From assembly GCF_003660165.1 (NCBI RefSeq), contig NZ_CP032829.1:1687001-1751000 (forward strand): a stretch of DNA of 64,000 nucleotides, in the 5' to 3' direction. The DNA is from Sphingomonas paeninsulae (lineage in GTDB: Bacteria > Pseudomonadota > Alphaproteobacteria > Sphingomonadales > Sphingomonadaceae). This document shows positions 55,317 to 64,000 of this stretch, one piece after another (position 1 is the first letter of the stretch; every line of letters begins with the position of its first letter). The translations under genes and the position numbers were made by a program. Under the pieces are notes generated by a model. It saw nothing but the letters and a program-made list of their open reading frames with translations, was not told the origin of the DNA and searched no databases.

Positions 55317-56954
55317 TTATCGGGTTTTAACGTAGCGACCCGGAGCATCCTCAATTGCTTTCAGCGCACCGTCTCCGGGGATTCGTGCGCCGCTCGCGGT
55401 GACGTCCTCAGTGCCGAACGCGCGGACCCAGGAAATCCAGTCCGGCCACCAGCTTCCCTTTGTCTCGGTTGCGCCTGCGATGAAATCGTCAAGCGATCTG
55501 ACCCGATTCTCGTTGGTCCAATATTGGTATTTTTGTGCGGACGGGGGATTAACGACGCCGGCGATATGACCCGATCCGGCCAGGACGAAACGCAACGGAC
55601 CCGCAAAATGTTCAGTGATTTTCCATACGCTGCGCAATGGGGCAATATGGTCTTCGCGGCCGGCCTGAATATAGGCAGGGGTCTTGACGAGCGAGAGGTC
55701 GATCGGCGTGCCGCCAATGCTGAGGCTTCCCCGCTGCGCCAGGCGATTGTCACGATACAGATCGACCAGATAGCTTTTGTGCCATTTCGACGGCAGGTTC
55801 GTCGTGTCGCCGTTCCAGTGCAGCAGGTCGAACGCTGGATACTCCTGTCCCAACAGGTAATTGCTCACCACGTTGTTCCAGATCAGATCGCGACCGCGCA
55901 GCAGGTTGAATGTCATCGCCAGATACCGGCCGTCGAGGAACCCGTCCTTCGACAGCTTCTCGATCATCGCGATATTGGTATCATCGACGAAGTTCAGCAA
56001 TTCCCCTGCTTCGGTAAAGTCCACTTGTGCCGTAAAGAAGGTCGCGCTCTTCACCTTTTTCGCCTGCTTGCGCGCGGCGAGGACCGCGAGCGTTGCGGCA
56101 AGTGTCGTCCCCGCGACGCAATAGCCGATGGTGTGAACGGCTTCGACCTTCAGGCTTTTACGCACCGTGTCGATTGCGTCGATCTGGGCATCGACATAAT
56201 CGTCCCAGATCACGTCCTTCATCGACGCATCCGCCGATTTCCAACTGACCATGAACACCGTCAGTCCCTCTGCCACCGCCCAGCGAATAAAGCTTTTTTC
56301 GGGTGACAGGTCGAGGATGTAGAACCGATTGATCCACGGCGGAAAGATAACCAGCGGTGTTTTGCCGACCGTCGGCGTGGTCGGCGCATATTGAATCAAC
56401 TGATACAGCGGGGTTTCGTAAACGACCTTGCCCGGCGTGGTCGCAATGTTGACGCCGACCTGAAAAGCGGTCGGCGATACGTGCGTGAGTTGACCGCGCT
56501 GAAGGTCGGTCATCAAATTCTGAAAGCCCGTGGCAAGACTCGCGCCGCTGGTTTCGAGCGCCTTGTTCAACGCAACCGGATTGGTGAGCGGTGAATTGGC
56601 CGGACTCATCGCCTCAACCAGCGTCCGCATCGCAAACGTCATGCGCGACTTTTGCGCGGGGTCGAGGCCGGGGACGGTGTCGACCAGCGACATCATCGCC
56701 TCCGACATCATGCCATAGCCCTGACGCACCAGATCGAAAACCGGGTGTTCCCATTCCGGTCCGGCAAACCGTTTGTCCTTCGGGTCGACGCTGTCACGCC
56801 CTGCGGCCGCGATCGGAGCCAGCAACTGACCCCATCCGTCCAGAATTGCGCGAACGCCCGCTGCTGCGTCGGCGTTCGGTATTGAAGTAGGGGCGTCTTC
56901 GCTCACAACCGAATCCTCAGCCGATGTTCCGTTGCATATACCATCAGGGCTCAA
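55317..56954 (-). CDS. phaC: Class I poly(3-hydroxyalkanoate) synthase
   Basis: This 545-residue synthase polymerises hydroxyacyl-CoA. Seen: the N-terminal PhaC domain, PLVIFPPWINRFYILDLSPEKSFIRW, and the lipase-like box GYCVAGT with catalytic Cys at about residue 279; the Asp (AGREDHIAP) and His (GSGHIAGV) of the triad are present, as is KGSWWPDWISW. The frame begins at a TTG at 56954; GTG 56906 (VSEDAPTSIP) behind GAGGA is also plausible. No phaE is present, consistent with class I. Confidence 0.94.
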   Translation of the reverse strand: MSPDGICNGTSAEDSVVSEDAPTSIPNADAAAGVRAILDGWGQLLAPIAAAGRDSVDPKDKRFAGPEWEHPVFDLVRQGYGMMSEAMMSLVDTVPGLDPAQKSRMTFAMRTLVEAMSPANSPLTNPVALNKALETSGASLATGFQNLMTDLQRGQLTHVSPTAFQVGVNIATTPGKVVYETPLYQLIQYAPTTPTVGKTPLVIFPPWINRFYILDLSPEKSFIRWAVAEGLTVFMVSWKSADASMKDVIWDDYVDAQIDAIDTVRKSLKVEAVHTIGYCVAGTTLAATLAVLAARKQAKKVKSATFFTAQVDFTEAGELLNFVDDTNIAMIEKLSKDGFLDGRYLAMTFNLLRGRDLIWNNVVSNYLLGQEYPAFDLLHWNGDTTNLPSKWHKSYLVDLYRDNRLAQRGSLSIGGTPIDLSLVKTPAYIQAGREDHIAPLRSVWKITEHFAGPLRFVLAGSGHIAGVVNPPSAQKYQYWTNENRVRSLDDFIAGATETKGSWWPDWISWVRAFGTEDVTASGARIPGDGALKAIEDAPGRYVKTR

Positions 56955-57004
56955 GTCTGTTACAAGCCCTCGTTCAACTTCAACCTAATTGTAGAAAGAT
57001 CGAA

Positions 57005-58210
57005 ATGTCCGACGAATTCTACCGCATGAAGCGGCTGCCGCCCTATGTCATCGCCGAAGTGAATGCGATGCGGGCAGCGGCGCGCGCGGGCGGGGAGGAC
57101 ATTATCGATCTGGGCATGGGCAATCCCGATCTGCCCCCTCCGCAGCACGTCATCGACAAGCTGTGCGAAGTGGCACGCAAACCCAATGCCCACGGCTATT
57201 CGGCGTCAAAAGGTATTCCGGGTCTGCGCAAGGCTCAGGCCAACTATTATCAGCGCCGCTTCGGGGTCGATGTCGATCCCGACAGCGAAGTCGTGGTGAC
57301 GATGGGGTCGAAGGAGGGCCTCGCCAGCCTCGCCACCGCCATCACCGCACCCGGTGACGTCGTTCTTGCGCCGAACCCGAGCTATCCGATCCACACCTTC
57401 GGCTTCATCATCGCTGGTGCCACCATCCGCAGTGTTCCGACCACGCCCGACGAACGGTATTTCGACAGCCTCGAACGCGCGATGCAATATACCGTGCCGC
57501 GCCCGAGTGTCCTCGTCGTTAACTATCCATCGAACCCAACGGCGGAGACGGTCGATCTCGCTTTCTACGAACGCCTTGTTGCATGGGCGCGCGATGCGGG
57601 TGTGTGGATCATCAGCGATCTTGCCTATTCGGAACTCTATTATGACGGCAATCCGACCGTCTCCATCCTTCAGGTAAAGGGTGCCAAGGACGTCGCGATC
57701 GAGTTCACTTCACTGTCGAAAACCTATTCGATGGCGGGCTGGAGAATCGGCTTTGCGGTCGGCAATCAAAAACTGATCGCGGCAATGACGCGCGTGAAGT
57801 CCTATCTCGACTACGGTGCGTTCACGCCGATACAGGCCGCCGCCTGTGCCGCGCTGAACGGCCCGCAGGATATCGTCGCCACCAACCGCGAGCTTTATCA
57901 TAAACGCCGCGATGTGCTGGTCGACAGTTTTGCCCGTGCCGGGTGGGACATCCCGCCGCCACGGGCCTCGATGTTCTGCTGGGCACCTCTGCCGCCCGCG
58001 CTCGCGCATCTGGGCTCGCTGGAATTCACCAAGCAGTTGCTGACCCATGCCGGCGTCGCGGTCGCTCCGGGCGTCGGTTACGGCGAGGATGGCGAGGGCT
58101 TTGTCCGCATCGCGATGGTCGAGAACGAACAGCGTATCCGACAGGCGGCGCGAAACGTGAAGAAATATCTGACGAGCATGGGCGTCAATACCGGCGCAAA
58201 AACAGGCTGA
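57005..58210 (+). CDS. PLP-dependent aminotransferase, AlaC / LL-DAP aminotransferase-like
   Basis: The 401-residue fold-type I class I/II aminotransferase starts MSDEFYRMKRLPPYVIAEVNA. The PLP Lys is in SLSKTYSMAGWRIGF; PSNPTAE and NRELYHKRRDVLVD are also typical. The sequence pattern fits the alanine-forming AlaC group often annotated as LL-diaminopimelate aminotransferase-like. It is divergent from phaC and is followed by a clear terminator. Confidence 0.88.
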   Translation: MSDEFYRMKRLPPYVIAEVNAMRAAARAGGEDIIDLGMGNPDLPPPQHVIDKLCEVARKPNAHGYSASKGIPGLRKAQANYYQRRFGVDVDPDSEVVVTMGSKEGLASLATAITAPGDVVLAPNPSYPIHTFGFIIAGATIRSVPTTPDERYFDSLERAMQYTVPRPSVLVVNYPSNPTAETVDLAFYERLVAWARDAGVWIISDLAYSELYYDGNPTVSILQVKGAKDVAIEFTSLSKTYSMAGWRIGFAVGNQKLIAAMTRVKSYLDYGAFTPIQAAACAALNGPQDIVATNRELYHKRRDVLVDSFARAGWDIPPPRASMFCWAPLPPALAHLGSLEFTKQLLTHAGVAVAPGVGYGEDGEGFVRIAMVENEQRIRQAARNVKKYLTSMGVNTGAKTG

Positions 58211-58250
58211 CCCGCTGCTGCCCAAAGCAGTGGTACCTTACGTTGGAAAG

Positions 58251-58283
58251 ACGGGCGCTTCACCAGTTGGAGCGCCCGTTTTT
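58251..58283 (+). terminator. Intrinsic terminator of the aminotransferase gene
   Basis: A 9-bp perfect stem (ACGGGCGCT / AGCGCCCGT) with an 11-base loop is followed by a T tract, 40 bp past the stop codon. Confidence 0.88.
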
Positions 58284-58383
58284 GCAGGAGCGCCGACCGC
58301 CACTCCCGAACGCCCAACTGCCCCTTGAACGCACGCGTCCGCCGGTTCAGATACGGGGCATAATCGAACAAGGGAGATATGTG

Positions 58384-59139
58384 ATGCGCCATACCATTTT
58401 CCTATCGTTGTTGCTTGCCACGGCAACGACCGCAGTAACAACCACGGCGATGGCCGCCCCGCGTGACTATGCGGCGGCCGTTGCGTTCAAGGGACGCCCG
58501 GCGGAAGCCATGGCAATGGATGCCGGCCGAAAGCCTGCCGAAATTCTCGACTTCATGCAGCTAAAGCCCGGAATGAAGGCGATCGATGTGCTGACGGGCA
58601 CGGGCTATTATGCTGAAATCATGGCTCAGGTCGTGGGTGCCGGGGGCAGCGTCGTCGCCTTCGAACCACAGGCAATGATCGATGCCAAGGCAAAGACCGA
58701 TCTGGATGCACTCGCCGCGCGTGAGCCGAATTTCCGGCTGACGACCAGTCTGCCAGCCGCGCTGACCCCCAACACTTATGATTTCGCGATGATCCATCTG
58801 AATTATCACGACTTTTACTGGGAGAGCGAGAAATATCATTTCCCGCGCATCGACCCGAATATGGTGCTCGCCAGCCTGTTCCGCGCCATGAAGCCGGGCG
58901 GGATCGTGAGCATCGTCGATCATGTCGGTCCCGCAGGCGACACGCGGGCGATCGTTGAGAAATTGCACAGGATCGACCCCGAAACAGTGAAGGCCGATTT
59001 CAAACGCGCAGGCTTCATATTGGAAGCGCAGAGCGATCTGCTGAAAACACCCTCCGACGATCATACGAAAATCGTGTTCGATCCCGCAGTACGCGGCAAG
59101 ACCGACCGGTTCGCGTTCAGGTTTCGCAAGCCTGCATGA
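58384..59139 (+). CDS. Secreted class I SAM-dependent methyltransferase-like protein
   Basis: The 251-residue product follows GGGAGA and has a signal peptide (MRHTIFLSLLLATATTAVTT to AMA). The mature part is a Rossmann methyltransferase: GMKAIDVLTGTGYYAEIMAQVVGAGGSVVAFEP for motif I and MKPGGIVSIVDHVG. The leader is odd because SAM is not expected in the periplasm; the family is common and may have a binding or non-methyl role. It overlaps the DUF2721 gene by 4 bases. Confidence 0.83.
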   Translation: MRHTIFLSLLLATATTAVTTTAMAAPRDYAAAVAFKGRPAEAMAMDAGRKPAEILDFMQLKPGMKAIDVLTGTGYYAEIMAQVVGAGGSVVAFEPQAMIDAKAKTDLDALAAREPNFRLTTSLPAALTPNTYDFAMIHLNYHDFYWESEKYHFPRIDPNMVLASLFRAMKPGGIVSIVDHVGPAGDTRAIVEKLHRIDPETVKADFKRAGFILEAQSDLLKTPSDDHTKIVFDPAVRGKTDRFAFRFRKPA

Positions 59140-59615
59140 TAGCAGCCACGCCCGCCGTTTCGGACATTGCCCATACTATCGCGCTGTCGGTTGCGCCGGT
59201 GTTCCTGCTTGCGGGTATCGGCAGCATCATCAACGTCATCGCCGGACGGCTGAATCGTGTCGTGGATCGTTCGCGATTGCTCGAAACGCTCCATCCGGCA
59301 TCGAGCGGCGAAGAACATGAACGCCACGTCTGGGAATTGCGCCTGCTCGACCGGCGGATCGGCCTGGCGTCGAATGCGATATTCCTGTGCGTGGCGAGTG
59401 CAGTGGCGGTTTGTGCGGTGGTGACATTGCTGTTCGTTGCTGAACTGGCGAGCCTGAAATACGGGAACAGTGTGTCGCTGCTATTCGTGCTGGCGATGAT
59501 CCTGCTCGCGGCCGGGCTGATCCTTTTCCTCATCGAGACGCGCGTTGCCGTGCAGGGAATCCGGGTGCGCGAACATCTCCTTGAGCGTGAGCGGCGTGGG
59601 CGCTTCCGGCTTTGA
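59136..59615 (+). CDS. DUF2721 membrane protein
   Basis: The 159-residue protein has three hydrophobic segments: IALSVAPVFLLAGIGSIINVIAG, NAIFLCVASAVAVCAVVTLLF and SLLFVLAMILLAAGLILFLIE. The conserved NVIAGRLNRVVDRSRLL after the first marks DUF2721. No function is known. It starts at an ATGA overlap with the methyltransferase gene. Confidence 0.87.
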   Translation: MIAATPAVSDIAHTIALSVAPVFLLAGIGSIINVIAGRLNRVVDRSRLLETLHPASSGEEHERHVWELRLLDRRIGLASNAIFLCVASAVAVCAVVTLLFVAELASLKYGNSVSLLFVLAMILLAAGLILFLIETRVAVQGIRVREHLLERERRGRFRL

Positions 59616-59627
59616 CTTGCTGAAATA

Positions 59628-60709
59628 ATGGCCATCGTGCGCCTCTCACTGGGCGATTTCCGTTCCTATCCCGATGCCCTGATCGAAGTGGGGCAGGGCA
59701 TTGTCGTGCTGACCGGCGACAATGGCGCGGGCAAGACCAACATATTGGAGGCGGTGTCGCTGTTCGCTCCGGGGCGCGGGCTGCGCGGCGCTCCATTTCG
59801 CGAAATGGCGCGGAGCGGTGGCGGCGGCGGATTTTCGGTTGCCGCGCGGCTGATTCCACGGGGGGAGAGGCTCCCGTTGATCTCGGTACGGGTAGCGAGG
59901 GGGCGACACCCGACAGGCGTATCGTGCGGATCAATGGCGCGGCGTCGCCCTCGACGGGGCTGGGCGAATGGCTGTCACTGGTCTGGCTGACACCCGCGAT
60001 GGACCGGCTGTTTGCCGATGCGGCGGGTGATCGGCGCAGATTCCTCGATCGGTTGGTGCTGGCCCGTAACCCGTCTCACGCGCACCATGCCACGCGGTAC
60101 GACGCTGCAATGCGACAGCGCAATCGGCTGTTGAGCGGAGAAGCGCCCGACGGCGATTGGCTCGGTGCGCTTGAATCGGCGATGGTCGAACATGGCATTG
60201 CGCTGGCGGCGTCGCGGCAGGCGCTGGTCGATGAACTCGGCGCGCGCATCGCCGATGAGGCGGCAGGTCCGTTTGCGCGGGCTGGATTGACGCTCGAAGG
60301 GTGGAGCGGGGGCGATTTCGCGCGCGATTTACGAGAAGGGCGAGTGCGTGACACAGCCGCCGGACGCACGCTCACTGGCCCGCACCGGCAGGATTTGATC
60401 GTGACTCACATCGACAAGCGGCAGGCTGCGGCGCGCTGTTCAACGGGCGAGCAAAAGGCATTGCTCATCGGGATCGTACTGGCCCATGCCGATCTGGTCG
60501 CGCACGCGGTCGGACGCGCGCCGATATTACTGCTGGACGAAGTGGCGGCGCACCTTGACCCGGTGCGAAGGGCGGCGTTGTTCGAACGGATTGCGGGTGC
60601 GGGATATCAGGCGTGGCTGACGGGCACCGAAGCGGTCCTGTTCGACGCTGTGCCGCGACCCGCTACCATGTTGAAGGTTGAGGGCGGATCAGTGACCGCA
60701 ACTGACTGA
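59628..60709 (+). CDS. recF: DNA replication and repair protein RecF (frameshifted)
   Basis: RecF loads RecA at gaps with RecOR. The first frame has [17 protein letters not shown] and Walker [18 protein letters not shown]; the second has [32 protein letters not shown], the signature [14 protein letters not shown] and Walker [13 protein letters not shown]. One base missing near 59884-59887 restores a continuous [20 protein letters not shown] and about 360 residues. It is remote from dnaA/dnaN, as often in sphingomonads. Its tail overlaps the GIN-domain gene by 21 bases. Confidence 0.9.
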
Positions 60710-61399
60710 ACCGCTGCCCTTGTTGACGACGGTGCAGGCGGGTTTGCCCGCGACCGTGACTGTTCCCGTGCCGGTGGCGACAATATTGGCCGATCGTTTG
60801 GCGGCAACCTTGACGACCGCAGAGCCATCGGAGCTGAGCCGAAGATCACTGATAGCAAGTGCGCTGGCGTCGAGGATGCCCGCGCCCCGGACGGCGATAT
60901 GGGTTTCGGCGCCCTTGCCCGCGATGGTCAGGCTACCCGCCCCGGCCATGCCGATATCGAGCGTGTCGGCTTCTACCGACCCGATGGAGAGCGACCCCGA
61001 CCCGTCCTGAGCGATGGTAACCGAAGCGCCGCGCATATGGTCGATTTTGACCGTCGATGCGCCGCTGGACCCGATGGTCCTTAATTCGGCGGTCGTCAGC
61101 CGGATTGTGGCCGGACCGACGTCTTCGTCCTGCCAACCGCCCCAGGCATTGTGGCTGGCCTTGATAATCAGCATCTCACCCTGATTCTGGATGCTGGTGC
61201 GCTCGATCGCCTGTTCGGAACCGGAAATACGTGCAGAGGCACCGTGTCCGGTGACGATCTCAACGACGAAAGCCCCCTCGATCCGCACGCGGTTGAACGC
61301 GGTCACCGTCACCGATCGTTCCTTCGCAAAGGCCGGCCTGGCAATCAGCGTGACGGGCAGCGTAATGGGCAGCGCAAGGAGAAGGGCCAGATATTTCAT
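60689..61399 (-). CDS. Secreted GIN-domain (DUF2807) protein
   Basis: The 236-residue product starts at ATG 61399 with a signal peptide ([18 protein letters not shown] to AFA). The putative auto-transporter adhesin head GIN domain shows in [26 protein letters not shown] and repeated GSGS-turn strands ([29 protein letters not shown]) that form a right-handed beta-helix. Function unknown. A second GIN gene lies 66 bp upstream on the same strand. Confidence 0.85.
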   Translation of the reverse strand: MKYLALLLALPITLPVTLIARPAFAKERSVTVTAFNRVRIEGAFVVEIVTGHGASARISGSEQAIERTSIQNQGEMLIIKASHNAWGGWQDEDVGPATIRLTTAELRTIGSSGASTVKIDHMRGASVTIAQDGSGSLSIGSVEADTLDIGMAGAGSLTIAGKGAETHIAVRGAGILDASALAISDLRLSSDGSAVVKVAAKRSANIVATGTGTVTVAGKPACTVVNKGSGSVSCGH

Positions 61400-61465
61400 G
61401 CCTTCATCCTGCACTGCCAGAACAGCTTAGGGAACCCAGAACGGCTTAGGGGGAGCCAGCGCGGT

Positions 61466-62185
61466 TCAGGGAAGGCAGCGGGCATCACCCGATCCGGTTT
61501 TTGAAATTGCGCAATTGGCTGTGCCCTTGACGGTGATATTGCCCGATCCGGCAATAGAAAGCGACGCATGACCTCGCGCCGCCGCCTGTGCATTCCCAGA
61601 TCCGCTGATCGAGATGTCGGCAGTCTGACTGACAAGACCGGCGGCCGAAAGATTGCCCGATCCGCCAACGGCCATTTTGGCGTTTTGTACGGCTCCAGAC
61701 GCTGACAGATCGCCCGACCCGGCAAGGTCGAGCGCAACATTGGTAACGCGAACGTCTGTAAGGATCAGCTTGCCCGACCCGGCCAGCGATCCCTTGAAGC
61801 TTTCACCAGACGCGCGGTCGACCGTCAGATTTCCCGACCCGGCCAAAGCGGCGGCGTCGATACCGGGTGTGGTTACCGTAACGACCGCGCCGCGCGAACT
61901 GCCCCAGCTCATGTTCCAGCCGCCGCGCTTGCGGTTGATTTTAAGAGTATTTCCCTCGACGCGAATGTCGAGCCGGTCGATGACGCTGGCGGGGCCGGAT
62001 GCCACCACGCCGACCCGATCGCCGCGCACGACATGAACATTGTCCGATCCGGCAAGCTCCACCGATCGAAAGCTGCCGATCGGAAAATTGCGTGTGATTT
62101 GCGAACCGTCGTCATGGGCCGCGCTGGCATTGCTACCGCAAGCGGCGATGGCGAGGGCTGGGGCAAGGATGACGAAATGGCGCAT
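61466..62185 (-). CDS. GIN-domain (DUF2807) lipoprotein
   Basis: The 239-residue product starts at ATG 62185 behind GGAGAGTG. The leader ends in a lipobox (AIAAC). The GIN beta-helix is marked by FRSVELAGSDNVHVVRGDRVGVVASG and many LAGSGxL repeats (ALAGSGNLTVDR, SLAGSGKLIL, DLAGSGDLSASG, GGSGNLSAAG, SGSGNAQAAA, AGSGNITVKG). The open frame back to 62554 crosses carD and is rejected. Confidence 0.87.
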   Translation of the reverse strand: MRHFVILAPALAIAACGSNASAAHDDGSQITRNFPIGSFRSVELAGSDNVHVVRGDRVGVVASGPASVIDRLDIRVEGNTLKINRKRGGWNMSWGSSRGAVVTVTTPGIDAAALAGSGNLTVDRASGESFKGSLAGSGKLILTDVRVTNVALDLAGSGDLSASGAVQNAKMAVGGSGNLSAAGLVSQTADISISGSGNAQAAARGHASLSIAGSGNITVKGTANCAISKTGSGDARCLP

Positions 62186-62243
62186 ATTCACTCTCCGACT
62201 GTATTGCCTTAGTAATACACTGAATCGAGCGGGGCCGCAAACG

Positions 62244-62273
62244 AAAAAGGGCGAGCCTTTCGACCCGCCCTTT
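62244..62273 (-). terminator. Intrinsic terminator of carD
   Basis: AAAGGGCG and CGCCCTTT form an 8-bp stem with a 12-base loop; on the minus strand the T run continues the stem. It lies 25 bp after the carD stop. Confidence 0.8.
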
Positions 62274-62297
62274 CGATTTCGATACTGACGCCCGCGT

Positions 62298-62843
62298 TTA
62301 TGCAGACGCAGCGGTCTTGTTATAAATCGCCGCCGAAGCCCGCAGGATTTCAAGCAGCTTTTCGAGCGCCTTTGGCTCGTCGAGCTGTTCCATCGCCGCC
62401 AGTTCGCGCGCGAGACGGCTTGCCGCCGCTTCGAAAATCTGACGCTCGGAATAGCTCTGCTCGGGCTGGTCGTCTGCACGGAACAGATCGCGGACCACTT
62501 CGGCGATCGACACCAGGTCGCCCGAATTGATCTTGGCTTCATATTCCTGCGCACGGCGCGACCACATCGTCCGCTTGACGCGTGGCTTGCCCTTCAGGGT
62601 TTCGAGTGCTTCTTCCATCTGCTTGTTCGACGAAAGTTTGCGCATCCCGACGCCTTCGGCCTTGTTGGTCGGTACGCGCAGGGTCATGCGTTCTTTTTCA
62701 AAGCGCAGGACGTAGAGTTCGAGCGCCATTCCGGCGATTTCGGATTTCTGAAGTTCGATTACGCGACCGACGCCGTGCTTTGGGTAAACGACATAATCGC
62801 CGACATCGAAAATCAGGACAGTGGCGGGGGCATTGGCAGCCAT
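62298..62843 (-). CDS. carD: CarD family transcriptional regulator
   Basis: The 181-residue protein has the RNA polymerase-interacting Tudor-like domain (FDVGDYVVYPKHGVGRVIELQKSEIAGMALELYVLRFEKERMTLRVPTNKA) and a helical C-terminal DNA-binding region containing KRTMWSRRAQEYEAKINSGDLVSIAEVVRDLF. CarD stabilises open promoter complexes, notably at rRNA genes. The length is usual for alphaproteobacteria. Confidence 0.94.
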   Translation of the reverse strand: MAANAPATVLIFDVGDYVVYPKHGVGRVIELQKSEIAGMALELYVLRFEKERMTLRVPTNKAEGVGMRKLSSNKQMEEALETLKGKPRVKRTMWSRRAQEYEAKINSGDLVSIAEVVRDLFRADDQPEQSYSERQIFEAAASRLARELAAMEQLDEPKALEKLLEILRASAAIYNKTAASA

Positions 62844-63048
62844 GTATTGCGACCTTTCTAGCGGAAACAGCGCGGCGATTCGTCGAGGATGCTGCGTGAG
62901 GGGCGCGGCATGAAATCGACGATGGGCTGATCCTATTGTGACACTCCGAAGGCTGGCGCAGCAGTTATGCCGCGCCGCTTGCGATGTCTTTTAACAGATT
63001 CGCCACAAAAATGCCAGCGCTGGGTAGAATGTTGCGCGGATAACGCCC

Positions 63049-64000
63049 CTAATTCAACGGGGCGACGGTTTTTACGGTGTCGACTTCACGCGTGTTCGGT
63101 TTGCGAATGGCCGGATTCAAACGCGCGATACTGCACAGTCCGGCAATGACCGCCAACCCACATGCGACCAGCGCGGGGACTGAGCCGCCACCAAGGCCCA
63201 GCGCCAGCAATGCCGCTACCAGCGTCGCTCCGATCGTCTGTCCGCACAGACGGATCGTGGAGATCAGTCCACCGGCAGATGCCGCACGCTCACGCGGGGC
63301 AGACCCGATGATAAGCCGGGCATTGGGTGACATGAACAGGCCAAAACCGGCCCCACACAGGGACATGCGCCATGCCACGTCGAAATAGGTCGGATGCCCC
63401 GGCATGAAAGCGATCAGCACGAGAGCGACGATGGCGATGCTCATGCCGATGCCGCCAAGTATGCCCGCCGGATATTTGTCCGACAGCGTCCCGGCCAGTG
63501 GAGCGACGAACAATGTCGTCAGGGGCCACGGAGCCATCATCGCACCGACATGTTGAGGGGTGAAGCCAAAGCTGTGTTCCAGCCGAAACGGCATAGAGAT
63601 AAGCAGCGTCATCGACGCGATAAACACGGTAAAACCGCCAATTGCTGATAGGGCAAGGACCGGCCGCGCCAATAAATCGACCGGCAGGACAGGGCGCGGC
63701 TCCCTTTTCTGGTTGCGGACCAGTGCTACGGCGAACCCGACCCCGATGGCGGTTATGAATGCCGACACCATCGGTGAACTGCCATGCACAGCACTCTCAA
63801 GCCCACCGATCAGCAACCCGAACGTCGCCGCACACAGTAAAGCTCCAGCAAAATCAAAGGGTTCGACCCGAGGAGGCGGGTTCGGCAGGAACGTCCCCAG
63901 CGCCAGAGACCCCAGCGCAAACGGAACAGCAGCGGCAAAAAGCCAGGGCCAGCTTGCAAAAGCCAGCAGAAAACCCCCGGCAGTAGGCGCCAGTGCGGCA
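63049..64000 (-). CDS. MFS transporter, DHA2-like (5' end beyond the window)
   Basis: The frame is open from the stop at 63049 to the window edge, more than 316 residues. Upstream codons read ALAPTAGGFLLAFASWPWLFAAAVPFAL, the DHA2 motif C region, so the gene continues past 64000 and the internal TTG at 63816 is not its start. Later parts include FRLEHSFGFTPQHVGAMMAPWPLTTLFVAPLAGTLSDKYPAG and several membrane segments. It is a drug or metabolite exporter of unknown substrate. Confidence 0.85.
   Translation of the reverse strand, partial: AALAPTAGGFLLAFASWPWLFAAAVPFALGSLALGTFLPNPPPRVEPFDFAGALLCAATFGLLIGGLESAVHGSSPMVSAFITAIGVGFAVALVRNQKREPRPVLPVDLLARPVLALSAIGGFTVFIASMTLLISMPFRLEHSFGFTPQHVGAMMAPWPLTTLFVAPLAGTLSDKYPAGILGGIGMSIAIVALVLIAFMPGHPTYFDVAWRMSLCGAGFGLFMSPNARLIIGSAPRERAASAGGLISTIRLCGQTIGATLVAALLALGLGGGSVPALVACGLAVIAGLCSIARLNPAIRKPNTREVDTVKTVAPLN

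Noticed and set aside
62844-63048. Gap between carD and the MFS gene
   Set aside because: I looked for a small ORF, RNA gene or repeat and saw nothing supported.
1-64000. CRISPR, prophage, insertion sequence, toxin-antitoxin or defence system
   Set aside because: No regular spaced repeats, transposase, integrase or phage genes were seen. All long stretches are accounted for by core or envelope genes.

Overview
The window reads as a chromosomal segment of a GC-rich alphaproteobacterium, most likely a sphingomonad (Sphingomonas-like). The support is gene content: the Zymomonas-type order hpnA-B-C-D-E-shc-G beside hpnH-ispH, class I PHA synthase with a phasin, a B12-dependent propionyl-CoA route, and REP-like 19-mers (CCCTTCGACAGGCTCAGGG type) that I associate with sphingomonads. 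I see no phage, insertion sequence, CRISPR array or replication origin.

Layout. 1-7 kb: a partial secreted protein, an EF-hand protein, a DedA protein, a GreA/GreB-like factor, an intracellular PHB depolymerase, a glutathione transferase, a DUF1993 protein, and a Pit phosphate transporter with its DUF47 partner and a NUDIX domain. 7-14.5 kb: one minus-strand operon for propionyl-CoA to succinyl-CoA (pccB, epimerase, mutase, LprI-like, bioB, pccA). It is preceded by a perfect palindrome GAATTTGCAAATTC. 14.9-19.6 kb: a Gly/Tyr-rich envelope protein, two PaaI thioesterases, two DUF3617 lipoproteins and uvrB.

19.8-39.8 kb is the centrepiece, a nearly complete hopanoid locus. hpnI-J-K-L-purU run leftward. 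hpnA-B-C-D-E-shc-G run rightward with 4-bp stop/start overlaps at most junctions. ispH-hpnH run leftward and supply isoprenoid precursors and adenosylhopane. MlaC-like (hpnM) and MlaA-like genes, then hpnN with DUF2141, probably handle hopanoid or lipid traffic. hpnN and DUF2141 lie directly behind an EmrAB/NodT-type tripartite pump (39.8-44 kb) on the same strand.

44-64 kb: tRNA-Phe behind infA-maf-RNase E/G-yacG; AsmA; proton-pumping pyrophosphatase; thiL and murA; an ArsR-SRPBCC pair with palindromic operators; clpS; phasin and phaC; an AlaC-like aminotransferase; a secreted methyltransferase; DUF2721; recF; two GIN-domain proteins; carD; and a partial MFS transporter.

Nine genes (EF-hand protein, GST, DUF47, a thioesterase, hpnE, ispH, hpnN, yacG, recF) are each broken by exactly one missing base, most plausibly in a short homopolymer. 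Since ispH is normally essential, the simplest reading is uncorrected indel errors in the assembly, not gene decay. Those genes are annotated across the break.
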